From Sebastes aleutianus (taxonomy: Eukaryota; Chordata; Actinopteri; Perciformes; Sebastidae), in contig CAKAKS010000072.1 of assembly GCA_916700875.1 (NCBI GenBank), positions 39,533,670-39,597,669 of the forward strand: a DNA stretch of 64,000 bases. The letters are read 5' to 3'. Below, in pieces: positions 49,102 through 57,784 of the stretch (its first letter is position 1; each line of letters starts with the position of its first letter). The notes beneath the pieces are model-generated. The model saw only the letters and a list, made by a program, of their open reading frames with translations, did no database searches and had not been told where the DNA came from. The translations under genes were made by a program, and so were the position numbers.

Positions 49102-49539
49102 ATCTGCATCGACCCCAAGGCCACAACTGGATCAACAAGACCCCGACAGCCATGTGATCCAGTGCAGTTTGTCTGTGTGTGTTTGCTCCCATTGATCCCA
49201 AGTGACTGACCATCAGGAGGTTTCTATGACTTTTCCTTAATTGGTCCTGACAATGCACTACGGCTAATCTATGGCTGAGATCAATCTGACTGTGTCTTAC
49301 CTTTGTCTATTTCAGCCAATATGATTATGGGTAGTGCATATTCAGCATATCAGTGGACGGATTCAATAATGAGGGTTATGTGTGTATTGGCCTGCGGTGC
49401 AGTCAGTGAGTATTAGTACTTTAGGATATTAAATCAATTATACTATAAACAGCATACTGGTATACAGAACATTGTCAAATAAAAGCATTGTCTCTTAAAT
49501 AATAGAGATTTTACTGACTGGGATATTGTTCTCTGTGTA
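49102..49539. other. Unannotated stretch
   Basis: AT-rich. Apart from the 8-bp target duplication at its left edge, nothing is recognised. Confidence 0.4.
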
Positions 49540-49993
49540 CTAACATGCTATTTAGTACCCTAAAACAGTATGTGAGATATTTTACTATGTCCGGAACCTT
49601 AGTATGAACCCAATAGTACGCGAATTGCATACTATTTCTACTAATATTACAGTATGCAGCGCTGGACACTACGGCGGCATAAATATCTCGCAATGCAATG
49701 TGGTAGTGTTGACGACGTTCATAACGGATATTGACGGACATTTCTGTAACATCAATAACACTTCAATTTAACTGTAAATATAAGATTTCACTTTGCTAGG
49801 AGTAATATAATAATATATTTTAAATTCATGAGTTTGGCACGGGTTACCATGGTTACACGTCCAACCCAACCGGCAAAGAGGCTGTCAGGAAAAGATCCAT
49901 TCTACTGTTAATTCACACGAAAGTTTGTTGAGCGATAGTACACATATTAAGTATGTATTGGATAGTAGCTATGCGATTTCGGATGAAGCCTGG
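49540..49993. repeat. Dispersed DNA-transposon-like repeat, right end defined
   Basis: The right end, reverse-complemented, reads AGGCTTCATCCGAAATCGCA and continues into ACTATCCAATACATACTTAA. This matches the fragment at 3722-3790. The interior contains TATGTCCGGAACC and CATTGC-type blocks that loosely resemble family D. The left boundary is a guess. Confidence 0.4.
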
Positions 49994-50161
49994 AGTTTAC
50001 ATCAACAGCAAATTAAAATAGAAGCAGATCAAAAAACTAAAATATGCAAAACAGGGGGATATTAGAAAGAAAGGCTTGTCTCTAATTCTCTCTCACACAC
50101 ACACACACACAAACAAAGGACACTTTGACATGTGGACAGGAGGACACAACCCTGTGATTAA

Positions 50162-50352
50162 TAGCTGACCGGCTCTACCACCACATTTACCGTAAGCTGT
50201 CTATCACCAACACCAATTAGATCAATGTCATACTCTTCTGCAATTTTCAGGAGCTGTTCTTCAGTGCAGCGATCCAGAAACCCCCTCACATGGAGCAGCC
50301 ACAAAACCCTCTGTCCCTGCCATAATAGACACGGCCCCAACAGAACCAACAC
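50162..50352 (-). pseudogene. Retroelement gag-like relic
   Basis: The minus-strand frame contains GFLDRCTEEQLLKIAEEYDI followed by GDRQL. This resembles the opening LDxCTKEQLLKIAEHYxIEVGDxRL block of gag-like proteins in fish Ty3/Gypsy-type retrotransposons. Only this block is present, and nothing else of the element (protease, polymerase) is seen nearby. The fragment stops about 60 bp short of the 24-bp array. Confidence 0.5.
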
Positions 50353-50409
50353 ACAGTCTTGCCCATGTCAACTCGTGCACAAAAGAGACAATGTCCATAT
50401 GAATGTGGA

Positions 50410-50905
50410 AGTATAGTATGAGGTTGTACTACTAGTATAGTATGAGGTTGTTCTACTAGTATAGTATGAGGTTGTTCTACTAGTATAGTATGAGGTTGTA
50501 CTACTAGTATAGTATGAGGTTGTTCTACTAGTATAGTATGAGGTTGTTCTACTAGTATAGTATGAGGTTGTTCTACTAGTATAGTATGAGGTTGTACTAC
50601 TAGTATAGTATGAGGTTGTTCTACTAGTATAGTATGAGGTTGTTCTACTAGTATAGTATGAGGTTGTACTACTAGTATAGTATGAGGTTGTTCTACTAGT
50701 ATAGTATGAGGTTGTACTACTAGTATAGTATGAGGTTGTACTACTAGTATAGTATGAGGTTGTACTACTAGTATAGTATGAGGTTGTTCTACTAGTATAG
50801 TATGAGGTTGTACTACTAGTATAGTATGAGGTTGTTCTACTAGTATAGTATGAGGTTGTTCTACTAGTATAGTATGAGGTTGTTCTACTAGTATAGTATG
50901 AGGTT
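50410..50905. repeat. 24-bp minisatellite, second array, about 20 units
   Basis: It has the same TACTACTAGTATAGTATGAG plus GTTG unit as 39389-40368 but only two main variants (TACTAC and TTCTAC), so it is more homogeneous. The right edge runs into GGTTTAGAATACAGCC, homologous to the right edge of the first array. The left flank is unrelated (gag-like relic). Confidence 0.98.
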
Positions 50906-52929
50906 TAGAATACAGCCATTGTTAATTAAGACAACTAAAGTTAGAGCCAGGCTAGCTGTTTCGCTCTGCTTCGAGTCTTTATGCTAAGCTACACTAATCT
51001 ATGACCTAACTCCCAGTTTGACACAAACATAAGACTGATATCTCAAATAAGAAAGCAAATTTAGAGTATTCCTAAAATGTGGATCTACTTCAACTGCAGA
51101 GGACAAAAGATTAACAGGTAACTCTCTCTCTCGCTCTCTCTCTCTCTCTTTCTGGGTTCATAGAGGTATGTAAGTATGACAATAACCTTCAAAGTCTTCA
51201 AGGAAACTGCATACACAGACACGCACACAAACACATCATACCCTGGAGGTGTGCCAAGCAGGCATAATGAGTATGTGTACTCTGCATTTGGCTGCCGGGG
51301 GACTGATCAAACATGGTGGAGAGCAGACTCCAAAATTTTGCCCCAAAATTGACTTAGTTTTAATCACTCTCATAAATGCAATTAATTAGTCGCTGCAAGT
51401 GGCTGCTGGATCTGATTTTGCTCAGAGTTGACGGCATCAAGGTTACCTCTGCGCATGTTCACTGTAAAGTACTTTGCAAGTACTTGCTCTCAAATAGAAA
51501 CACACACACATATACATTTACCTAATATAAAGACTGAAACTACACAACACGGATTAATGAACAATGAACCAAATGGGGTACAAATGGATTCCTGCAAATA
51601 ACCATTAAGCCACTTTATATCACACAGCATTTTGTTTTGTGTCTTCACTAATTAAGCTAAAATACGTGGATAAATGACTTTATTTTCGGTTGTGTTATTA
51701 GTGTTATGTTGTTTTCTTTACTCATAAATCACCATTATGGTTGCTAGCCAATTAGGGCTGCTGCCTGGGGAGGGATTTGGCATAGAAACCCCACACGACA
51801 GGCCAAGGTGTCAGTGGGGGGGCAGGATATGGTGGGCGATCAGAAGATGAATATACTGCAGCGAACGAAAACAACAACAGAAAACATAAACACAGTCAGA
51901 AAGCATATGGCAGCCCTCGCAGCGCGGAGTAGGTGGGACGCGTGCAGCAGCTCACGACAGACTCTGGAGGTGGAACCCAGAAGAAATGTAAAGACCCCTC
52001 CCTCGGACTTTAAATACATACTTACAGTCTGAACCCAAAGAAATGAGTTTCTTAATCAAAAGTTAGGAAAGAGACTGCCAAATCGATATTATTACGGGCT
52101 TTCAAAACATGATGTTTTCATTTATTCTGACATTTCAGCTGTGTCTTTATTTAGCTACTGTAAGTCACTGATTGGTCTCAACTATTTAAAATGTATTTGT
52201 TGGCTAAAACAAACACGTCTGGAGTTGTTCTGAGCAGGTACCAGCTCTGATTGACTCTGTTGACATGCACCAAAATATTCAGTTTTTTATTAAAGATAGG
52301 GTCAATGATGTTGGAAAGCTAGTATAATTTGAAAGTAGCATCGCCTCAGGAGCTCCATCTAAACCCCCCCTTCCCCATCCCCCCCCACACACACACACAC
52401 ATGCATGCATGAGCACCGCCACATCGTAACTACTTCACAGACACAGAGCGGAGAGAGGACCTCAACTCAACAACGCTACCTCATGACAAGTAACCGCGGC
52501 AGTGCTACTGCAGGGCTGAGTTTTCTCTTCCATTCTCCAGGAAACGTGCGGCGGTGACGCGCTTTGAATTCAGGCTGGTGCACGCCAAGGGTTTAGTACG
52601 AGCAGGGAGGCAGGGAGGCATCTGATTGGTTCTTTCCAAACGGACCGCGATGCAGTGATTGGTAGACGTTTTTACAGGATTACAGCAGCTACAGATGACG
52701 GCTCTTTTCCGGTCCTTTTTCAGAGCTCATCAGTAATGGATTGCTGTCGGGGTGTAAAGACCATTTCAACCAATATAACAAATAGTGTCTACTGGAGAAC
52801 ATCGTCAACCCTGCCTTTATTATTCCACTAATATTCCTGTTTACATTCAGCCGTGCATAATCTGATTAACGTAAAACGCCCCACGGCTACGTCCTTTAAA
52901 TAACTTTCTTTGATAATTTTTAAAAGTAT
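50906..52929. other. Unannotated stretch with possible dispersed repeat at 52287-52900
   Basis: A CT-rich run lies at 51121-51150 and a short CA run at 52387-52401. The segment starting ATTAAAGATAGGGTCAATGA and carrying ATTGGT and GATTGG (CCAAT-type) motifs resembles a repeat I associate with fish genomes, but no inverted ends were established. Confidence 0.4.
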
Positions 52930-53100
52930 TTATTACACGGCTGAGTTGAATAATTGATTCTGATTGGTCAATCACGGCATTCTGCGGTCTGTAATTTCTG
53001 TATAACAGACCATTGCTATGTATAACAGACCGTTGCTATGTATAACAGACCGTTGCTAAGGGCGCAGCTCTGATGTCGGACTCTGGCAGACCGTTTTTGC
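52930..53100. mobile_element. TTATTACACGG element, copy 3, short array, right end lost
   Basis: The left terminus TTATTACACGGCT and the flank TGATTGGTCAATCACGGCAT are intact. Only three 20-bp units follow (53003-53062), then GATGTCGGACTCTGGCAGAC. Sequence similarity to the other copies ends after CCGTTTTTGC. It shows the element in a nearly unexpanded state. Confidence 0.75.
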
Positions 53101-54803
53101 ATCTCTGCAAACTGTCGGCTAGTTGGTTTGTGTTCAACGCACAGAGCTGAACGTGAACAGACAAGAGGTCGTGTGTCGCAAACTGCCGTAAAAACCCCAA
53201 TCGAGACGCATATTATAAATGTGCTGTATACATGTCCAAAGAATGCTCCTAAAACAAAATAATATCAGCATATCTGAAAATGCTCCATTTAGAATAAAGC
53301 CTAATTCAGAATATCCAAACGGAATATGCTGTTTACATGACCCAGATCAAATTCACAATATTGAAATATTTGGAATAATAGTGGAGTATTAGTGTACATG
53401 TAAACGTAGTACAGCTGCATGTATGTGAATGTGGAGCAGGATCGATGGTAAATATGAATCCTAATATGTTTTTTTTAATCTCTTTTTGTATATATTCTTT
53501 GTCCTCCTCTAAGCTTTTCATCCTGTTCGGCTAATCATGTTTCGTTTTCTCCAGTTTTATTTTCATACGTTTTATTTGATGGTTTAATGTCATATTTAAC
53601 ATCAGGCCAAGGGACAGGTGAAAATTTGCCTTTTTTTTGGCTACGCTGGCACATTAACAGTGATCAATGTGCATTGTCAAATAAAAAAAATATATATTGA
53701 AATGATTTAGTAGTGAAACATTTAGGTTTTAAATACAGGTACAGTGTAACATTGAACGTGGAGACTTACTACAAGGATCTTGCAGAAAAAGAGCGTGCAG
53801 GTCACCCAACCTCCCATGAATAAATACAGATGAAAAACTTACACACTATGTCCTTGACTCTTATAAGAGATCTGAATGGATCTTGTGAATGTAAGAAAAT
53901 GTTTTATATGGGCAAACACTAAGCTTGCCCTTTTACTTTCTACTGACTGAAGTGACTCTTGTCAAGAGCAGCTTACGATGATCAGAAACATTACTGCTTA
54001 ATCTTGAGCCCATCTCCAAATTCTTGGTCTTCAAGCAAAGCACTTTCCATTTCATATATTTTGGTATTTTATATATTTCTGTTGAATTTGTAGCCACATC
54101 AAATCTGTTTTCTTTGCTAAGATAGTTTTAATAATTCATTTGTGTTTCCCTTTCACACCTGAGGTGTCAAAGTGCCAGTTTGTAATTTCATTTTAAGGAT
54201 TTTAGTCCCTGCTCTCGTCCATTAACATGACTCACCTGACATCTGGATGACTAAAAAACCTCGTCAGCTGAGAAAAGTTTGACATTGTAAGCCTGCAAAG
54301 TAGTTTTCAGGAAATATTTGAATTCATTTTAGCAAATAAAAACTGATGATTTACCTCTAACATGTTGTAGCTGCACAAGGCCACTAAATACTTTGCTCTA
54401 AGTGCAATTGTGGGCTCTTTCACTGCCCACAGTTCCTGATAATTCAAAACAAATTCCATCTATTTGGAAGTATAATATTTTTATTTGCCAAAATACGTAT
54501 GCTAGTAGCTTAACGTAAGCTACGGACGGTAGTCGGTAAGAATCACTCAACTTTTAGTTTCACACGGGAAACGATCGCCGGTCCTCTGAGTAAAAAGACC
54601 TGTGTTTGTTTGACCCATCCATCGCCACTCCTTCACATCAAGATTCAGAGGGCCACTGCCCAAGTGTTGATACCCTGGGAGTGAGACCGGAAGTAAACAA
54701 ACCCAATCTGATCAATATAAATTATTTGAAGGCAAACATCAAAATCATTACAGACTACATTTGTCCATAAGTAGGGCTCCAGGCAGCAGCTGGTTAGCTG
54801 GTT
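53101..54803. other. Unannotated AT-rich stretch
   Basis: It holds only a weak dispersed-family core at 54505-54625 (TTTCACACGGGAAACG, CTGAGTAAAAAGACCTGTGT, CCCATCCATCGCC). No gene is recognised. Confidence 0.5.
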
Positions 54804-55033
54804 GAGGCGGTCGTAGCTCAGTAGGTAGAGCGGATCGTCCTTTAACCGCAAAGTTCGGTACCATCCCCGGCTCCTGCTGTCTGCATGTCAAAGTGTCTTT
54901 GAACGAGACACTGAACCCCAAGTTGAGGCTTAACAGCAGCCCATTGCTCCTTAATGCTGATGATGGGTTAAATGCAGAGGTGAAATTTCACGTATATGAC
55001 GAATGTAATAAAGATTTTGTTTTTGTTTTTTTG
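54804..55033 (+). mobile_element. tRNA-derived SINE
   Basis: The head reads GGCGGTCGTAGCTCAGTAGG followed by TAGAGCGGATCGTCC, with an A-box (TAGCTCAGTAGG) and a degraded B-box (GTTCGGTACC), then CATCCCCGGCTCC. It continues into the familiar fish SINE body CATGTCAAAGTGTCTTTGAA followed by CGAGACACTGAACCCCAAG. It ends with a T-rich tail after AATGTAATAAAG. It is not a tRNA gene: the B-box and acceptor stem are broken and the SINE body follows. Confidence 0.75.
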
Positions 55034-55132
55034 GAAACAGCTAACCTGGCGACGTTGAACAGAAACAAAACCCACCTACCAGCTCCTCTAAAGCTCACTA
55101 ATTAACATGTTATCATTCAGCCCAGTCGCACA

Positions 55133-55507
55133 CAGTTCGTGATATCGTCACGAAATGTAATGTATTGATTTGTGTACATAAACACAAATTTCACTTTTTT
55201 TCCATTATGGTCAGCACAAAATCAATTTGTTTGTAATCCATGTAATTGTGAACAGGGAAGTATGGAGAGTGGCAAATGCTGCTTAGGGAGGAGGTCGGGG
55301 TGGAAGCCTAACCAAGTCAATCTATTCCTAAACCGAACTAAGTAAAGAAATTGACACGTGCGTCACATTTTGCTGGACATTCGTAGGAAAATGCACAAAA
55401 AAATACTTTTTTGAAAGTCATGCTGAGCATCACGAAAAAACTGAAATTCATGTCTATGTACACGAATCAAATAGATCAAATTTCATGACTATTTCACAAA
55501 CTGCCTG
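55133..55507. mobile_element. TIR-A element, second copy
   Basis: The left end CACAGTTCGTGATATCGTCA then CGAAAT, and the right end reverse-complemented GGCAGTTTGTGAAATAGTCA then TGAAATT, align. So do the inner TGTACATAAACACAAATTTC and TGTACATAGACATGAATTTC blocks. The TIRs are about 80 bases. It is the same family as 1860-2280, and the middle is shortened. Confidence 0.65.
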
Positions 55508-56849
55508 TGTTGTATCACTTGTTTAATCCGTGCAAAAAGAGAAGTGTAAAAAGGACACTTCACAGTTTTTTCGGCAGGTAGTGTGTCGGGCAACGGCTCC
55601 CGGCTAAGAAACAGTCTGACATATCGGTTAGCTTTAAAAGTGCTGATTTTGAGGTGTGATTTTGTTAGAGCTTGTTAGAGCCAGGCTATCTGTTTCTCCC
55701 TGTTTCCAGTCTTTGTCATAAAATGAACTAACCAGCTGCTGGCTCCAGCTTCAAATTTACTGTACAGATATGAGAGGGCATAATTTTCTCATTGAACTCT
55801 CTGCCAGAAAGCTAATAAGCATATACCATATTTTGAAGTCTAAATCATGCTTTTGTTAGAGGTATTCGGCCCCCTCTCCCTGCCTGCTGTGCTATTGTGT
55901 GGAGCAGAATAATCCGTGGCTTTTGGGATTAGAATACGATCTGTCTACTGTACAGCTACACCGACATGGACCATAAATGCAAACACTCACACAACTCTAC
56001 CAACTATCACTCCAGGCTTCATTTCCATGTTGTTTTCATGCATTCATGATGCTGTATTTGCATAATACTCCTTCAAAAAGGCTGATTGTTTGCTGATTGG
56101 CCAGAGCGAAACTTCCGCCTGTTTAATCATTCATCTGGATGACCTGCTCCTAATGGGGTCGGACCACCCAATGACATGCTTCGTTTCCCGTAACGGCGGC
56201 CCGCGCCCGTTATCCAATCAGTGAAGCGGCAGAGTCGGTTTCGCTAACTGGTGACATATGGAAGATGTGATCCAATCATCTGAGCCGTCATCACTCAACA
56301 TGAGGGATCTGTGACAGCAACGTAGAGCACAGTACATGCACACATTTAGAGCACGGTGTGCATTTTAAGTCAGCAGCTGCAGATTCACTGACAGATGCAC
56401 GCTTTCTTTCTGTCACATACATGATTTCTATGATGTAAACCAGACAATAAAAGAGCTATAATCTCTTTAGTTGTTTACTGCAGGTAATATCTGGAGATTA
56501 ATAGACTTTGACGGTTATTTCAGCTTAGCAATATTGCTGTCTGAAGATTCATGCCATAAATTCCCCTTGAAACACATGACATGAACATTGGTTGCTGTAG
56601 CAACTCGTGTGGTAACCAGGCAGCTAATAAGACATAATCATTCAATACTTATTCCAACATATTTGCACTCACGATTGCACCACTGTATTATTTGACTTAT
56701 AGACATTGTATGTTGTTGTTCCTATACTTCTTTACTTCCATCTTCTTTCACCTACTTGCATAATAGCTTTGTTATCCCTGTTTTTAGCAGTATTTCTATT
56801 TCTGTGTACAATGAGAACAACAAAACAACGGAGTCAAATTCCTGATATG
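55508..56849. other. Unannotated stretch, partly single-copy-looking
   Basis: Positions 55880-56300 are non-repetitive and contain TAATCC-type homeodomain cores and CCAATCA motifs, so this could be regulatory sequence. A near-palindrome, GTTGCTGTAGCAAC, lies near 56590. No gene is recognised. Confidence 0.4.
56842..56849. repeat. Target site duplication, left copy
   Basis: CTGATATG, identical to 57523-57530 on the far side of the hAT-type element. Confidence 0.9.
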
Positions 56850-56965
56850 TAGGGATGCACCGGGTATCGGGTTCGATGCTGTGCTCATGTACTTGTGCTC
56901 GGAAAACGGCTCCGATACAACGGCACCGATACCACTTTACGACAGCGTGACGTTAACCTCTCGTC

Positions 56966-57358
56966 AGCATCTTTCGGATCCTGTCGCACGCGCTCACGCT
57001 CCACCTCCCCGACGGTACGGGCAAGACAGACCGGTGGTACGCCCAACCCCACGGGGCCGGTACTGCTTGCACCCTCTGACTCGCATGTGCTTAAGACTCC
57101 TTGGTCCGTGTTTCAAGACGGGTCGGGTGGGTCGCCGACATCTCCGCAGACCCCTGGCGCCTTTTACGTGGGCCGAGCCCCGTCCTGGGGGCACAACGCG
57201 GTTGGAGAACACCAAGGACAGTCTGCACCGGGAGCAGGGGCCCCGTCCCTCCCCGGTAGGGAGAGAGGGCGCAGCGAGCACTTTGTCCACGGCCCCGGGA
57301 AGCACCTTCGCCCCGAGCCTTTCCAAGCCGACCTAGAGCCGGTCGCGGAGCATCGCCT
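56966..57358 (-). pseudogene. 28S rRNA gene fragment (region around the D2 expansion segment)
   Basis: The plus strand contains TTGGTCCGTGTTTCAAGACG followed by GGTCGGGTGGGT (57101-57132), the reverse complement of the conserved 28S block before the D3 region. It also contains CATCTTTCGGATCCTGTCGC, CGCTCCACCTCCCCGACGG and GACCGGTGGTACGCCC, which are later 28S blocks. CCTTTCCAAGCCGACCTAGA then GCCGGTCGCGG lies in the D2 expansion segment. The order is colinear with 28S on the minus strand. Compared with intact 28S there are many substitutions and an internal deletion (roughly 60 bases, around 57047-57085). It cannot be a working rRNA. GC-rich frames on both strands across it are by-products. 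Confidence 0.88.
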
Positions 57359-57360
57359 TG

Positions 57361-57441
57361 TATGCGGGACTCCCCAGCCTGCCGTGTGTCGCTCACACCC
57401 TCCAGCTGGCTGTTAACGAGGGTCTTTTGGCACAGGGAAGT
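57361..57441 (+). pseudogene. hAT transposase relic (catalytic-core segment)
   Basis: The reading GLPSLPCVAHTLQLAVNEGL then LAQ matches the PCxAHxLQLxVxxGL block of hAT transposases, near the RNase-H-like catalytic core. It directly follows the 28S fragment and runs into element terminal sequence within about 15 codons. Only this block remains, so the element derives from a full hAT by internal deletion plus replacement by rDNA. Confidence 0.8.
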
Positions 57442-57522
57442 ACTCGTATCGGTACTCGGTATTGGCGAGTAGTGGTAGTACTTGTGCTCGTTATGAAAAA
57501 GAGTGGTATCGGTGCATCCCTA

Positions 57523-57530
57523 CTGATATG
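57523..57530. repeat. Target site duplication, right copy
   Basis: CTGATATG, directly after the TGCATCCCTA terminus. Confidence 0.9.
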
Positions 57531-57667
57531 TGTCCTCATACCTGGCCAATAAAGCTGATTCTGATAATACGGTTGGCCTTTGTTTAATTGTTGTTGTTTT
57601 ACTTTTACTTCAGAAAAATGTTTCAGTTAGTGCAGTTGTGTCAATAACCATTATATAAAAGCCATTA

Positions 57668-57784
57668 CACCCCGGAGGGAGCTGTTTGCCGTGATTATGG
57701 GGGGTCTTCATTGCTGCAGACAGCTGTTATTTGCCACACCATTTTTACCCATAATCACAGCGATCCAACGCCTCTCTGGGGTTT
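57668..57784. repeat. Interrupted inverted repeat
   Basis: GTGATTATGGG (57691-57701) faces CCCATAATCAC (57748-57758) exactly. The outer ACCCCGGAGGGAG faces CCTCTCTGGGGT with a few mismatches. The spacer of about 45 bases contains TTGCTGCAGACAGCTG. This could be a small MITE or a regulatory element with homeodomain-type GATTA cores. Confidence 0.5.

Larger units (their letters stand above)
56850..57522. mobile_element. hAT-type element carrying 28S rDNA
   Basis: The left terminus TAGGGATGCACCGGGTATCG and the right terminus GGTATCGGTGCATCCCTA are inverted copies (13 bases exact, TAGGGATGCACCG). They are flanked by the perfect 8-bp duplication CTGATATG. These are hAT hallmarks. The order inside is terminal sequence (to about 56965), 28S rRNA gene fragment in antisense (56966-57358), a scrap of hAT transposase (57361-57441), then terminal sequence with TATCGGTACTCGGTATTGGC. 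At 673 bp it is non-autonomous. The GC-rich middle contrasts sharply with the AT-rich surroundings. Confidence 0.88.

Noticed and set aside
54804..54876. tRNA gene
   Set aside because: The A-box is good but the B-box is broken, no full cloverleaf forms, and typical SINE body sequence follows.
56966..57358. Functional 28S rRNA gene
   Set aside because: It is only a few hundred bases, has many substitutions and an internal deletion, and sits inside a transposon.
56881..57416. Long GC-rich coding frames (110-173 codons) on both strands
   Set aside because: They lie across the antisense 28S fragment, whose GC-richness removes stop codons. Only the PCVAHTLQLAVNEGL piece at the 3' side is protein-derived.
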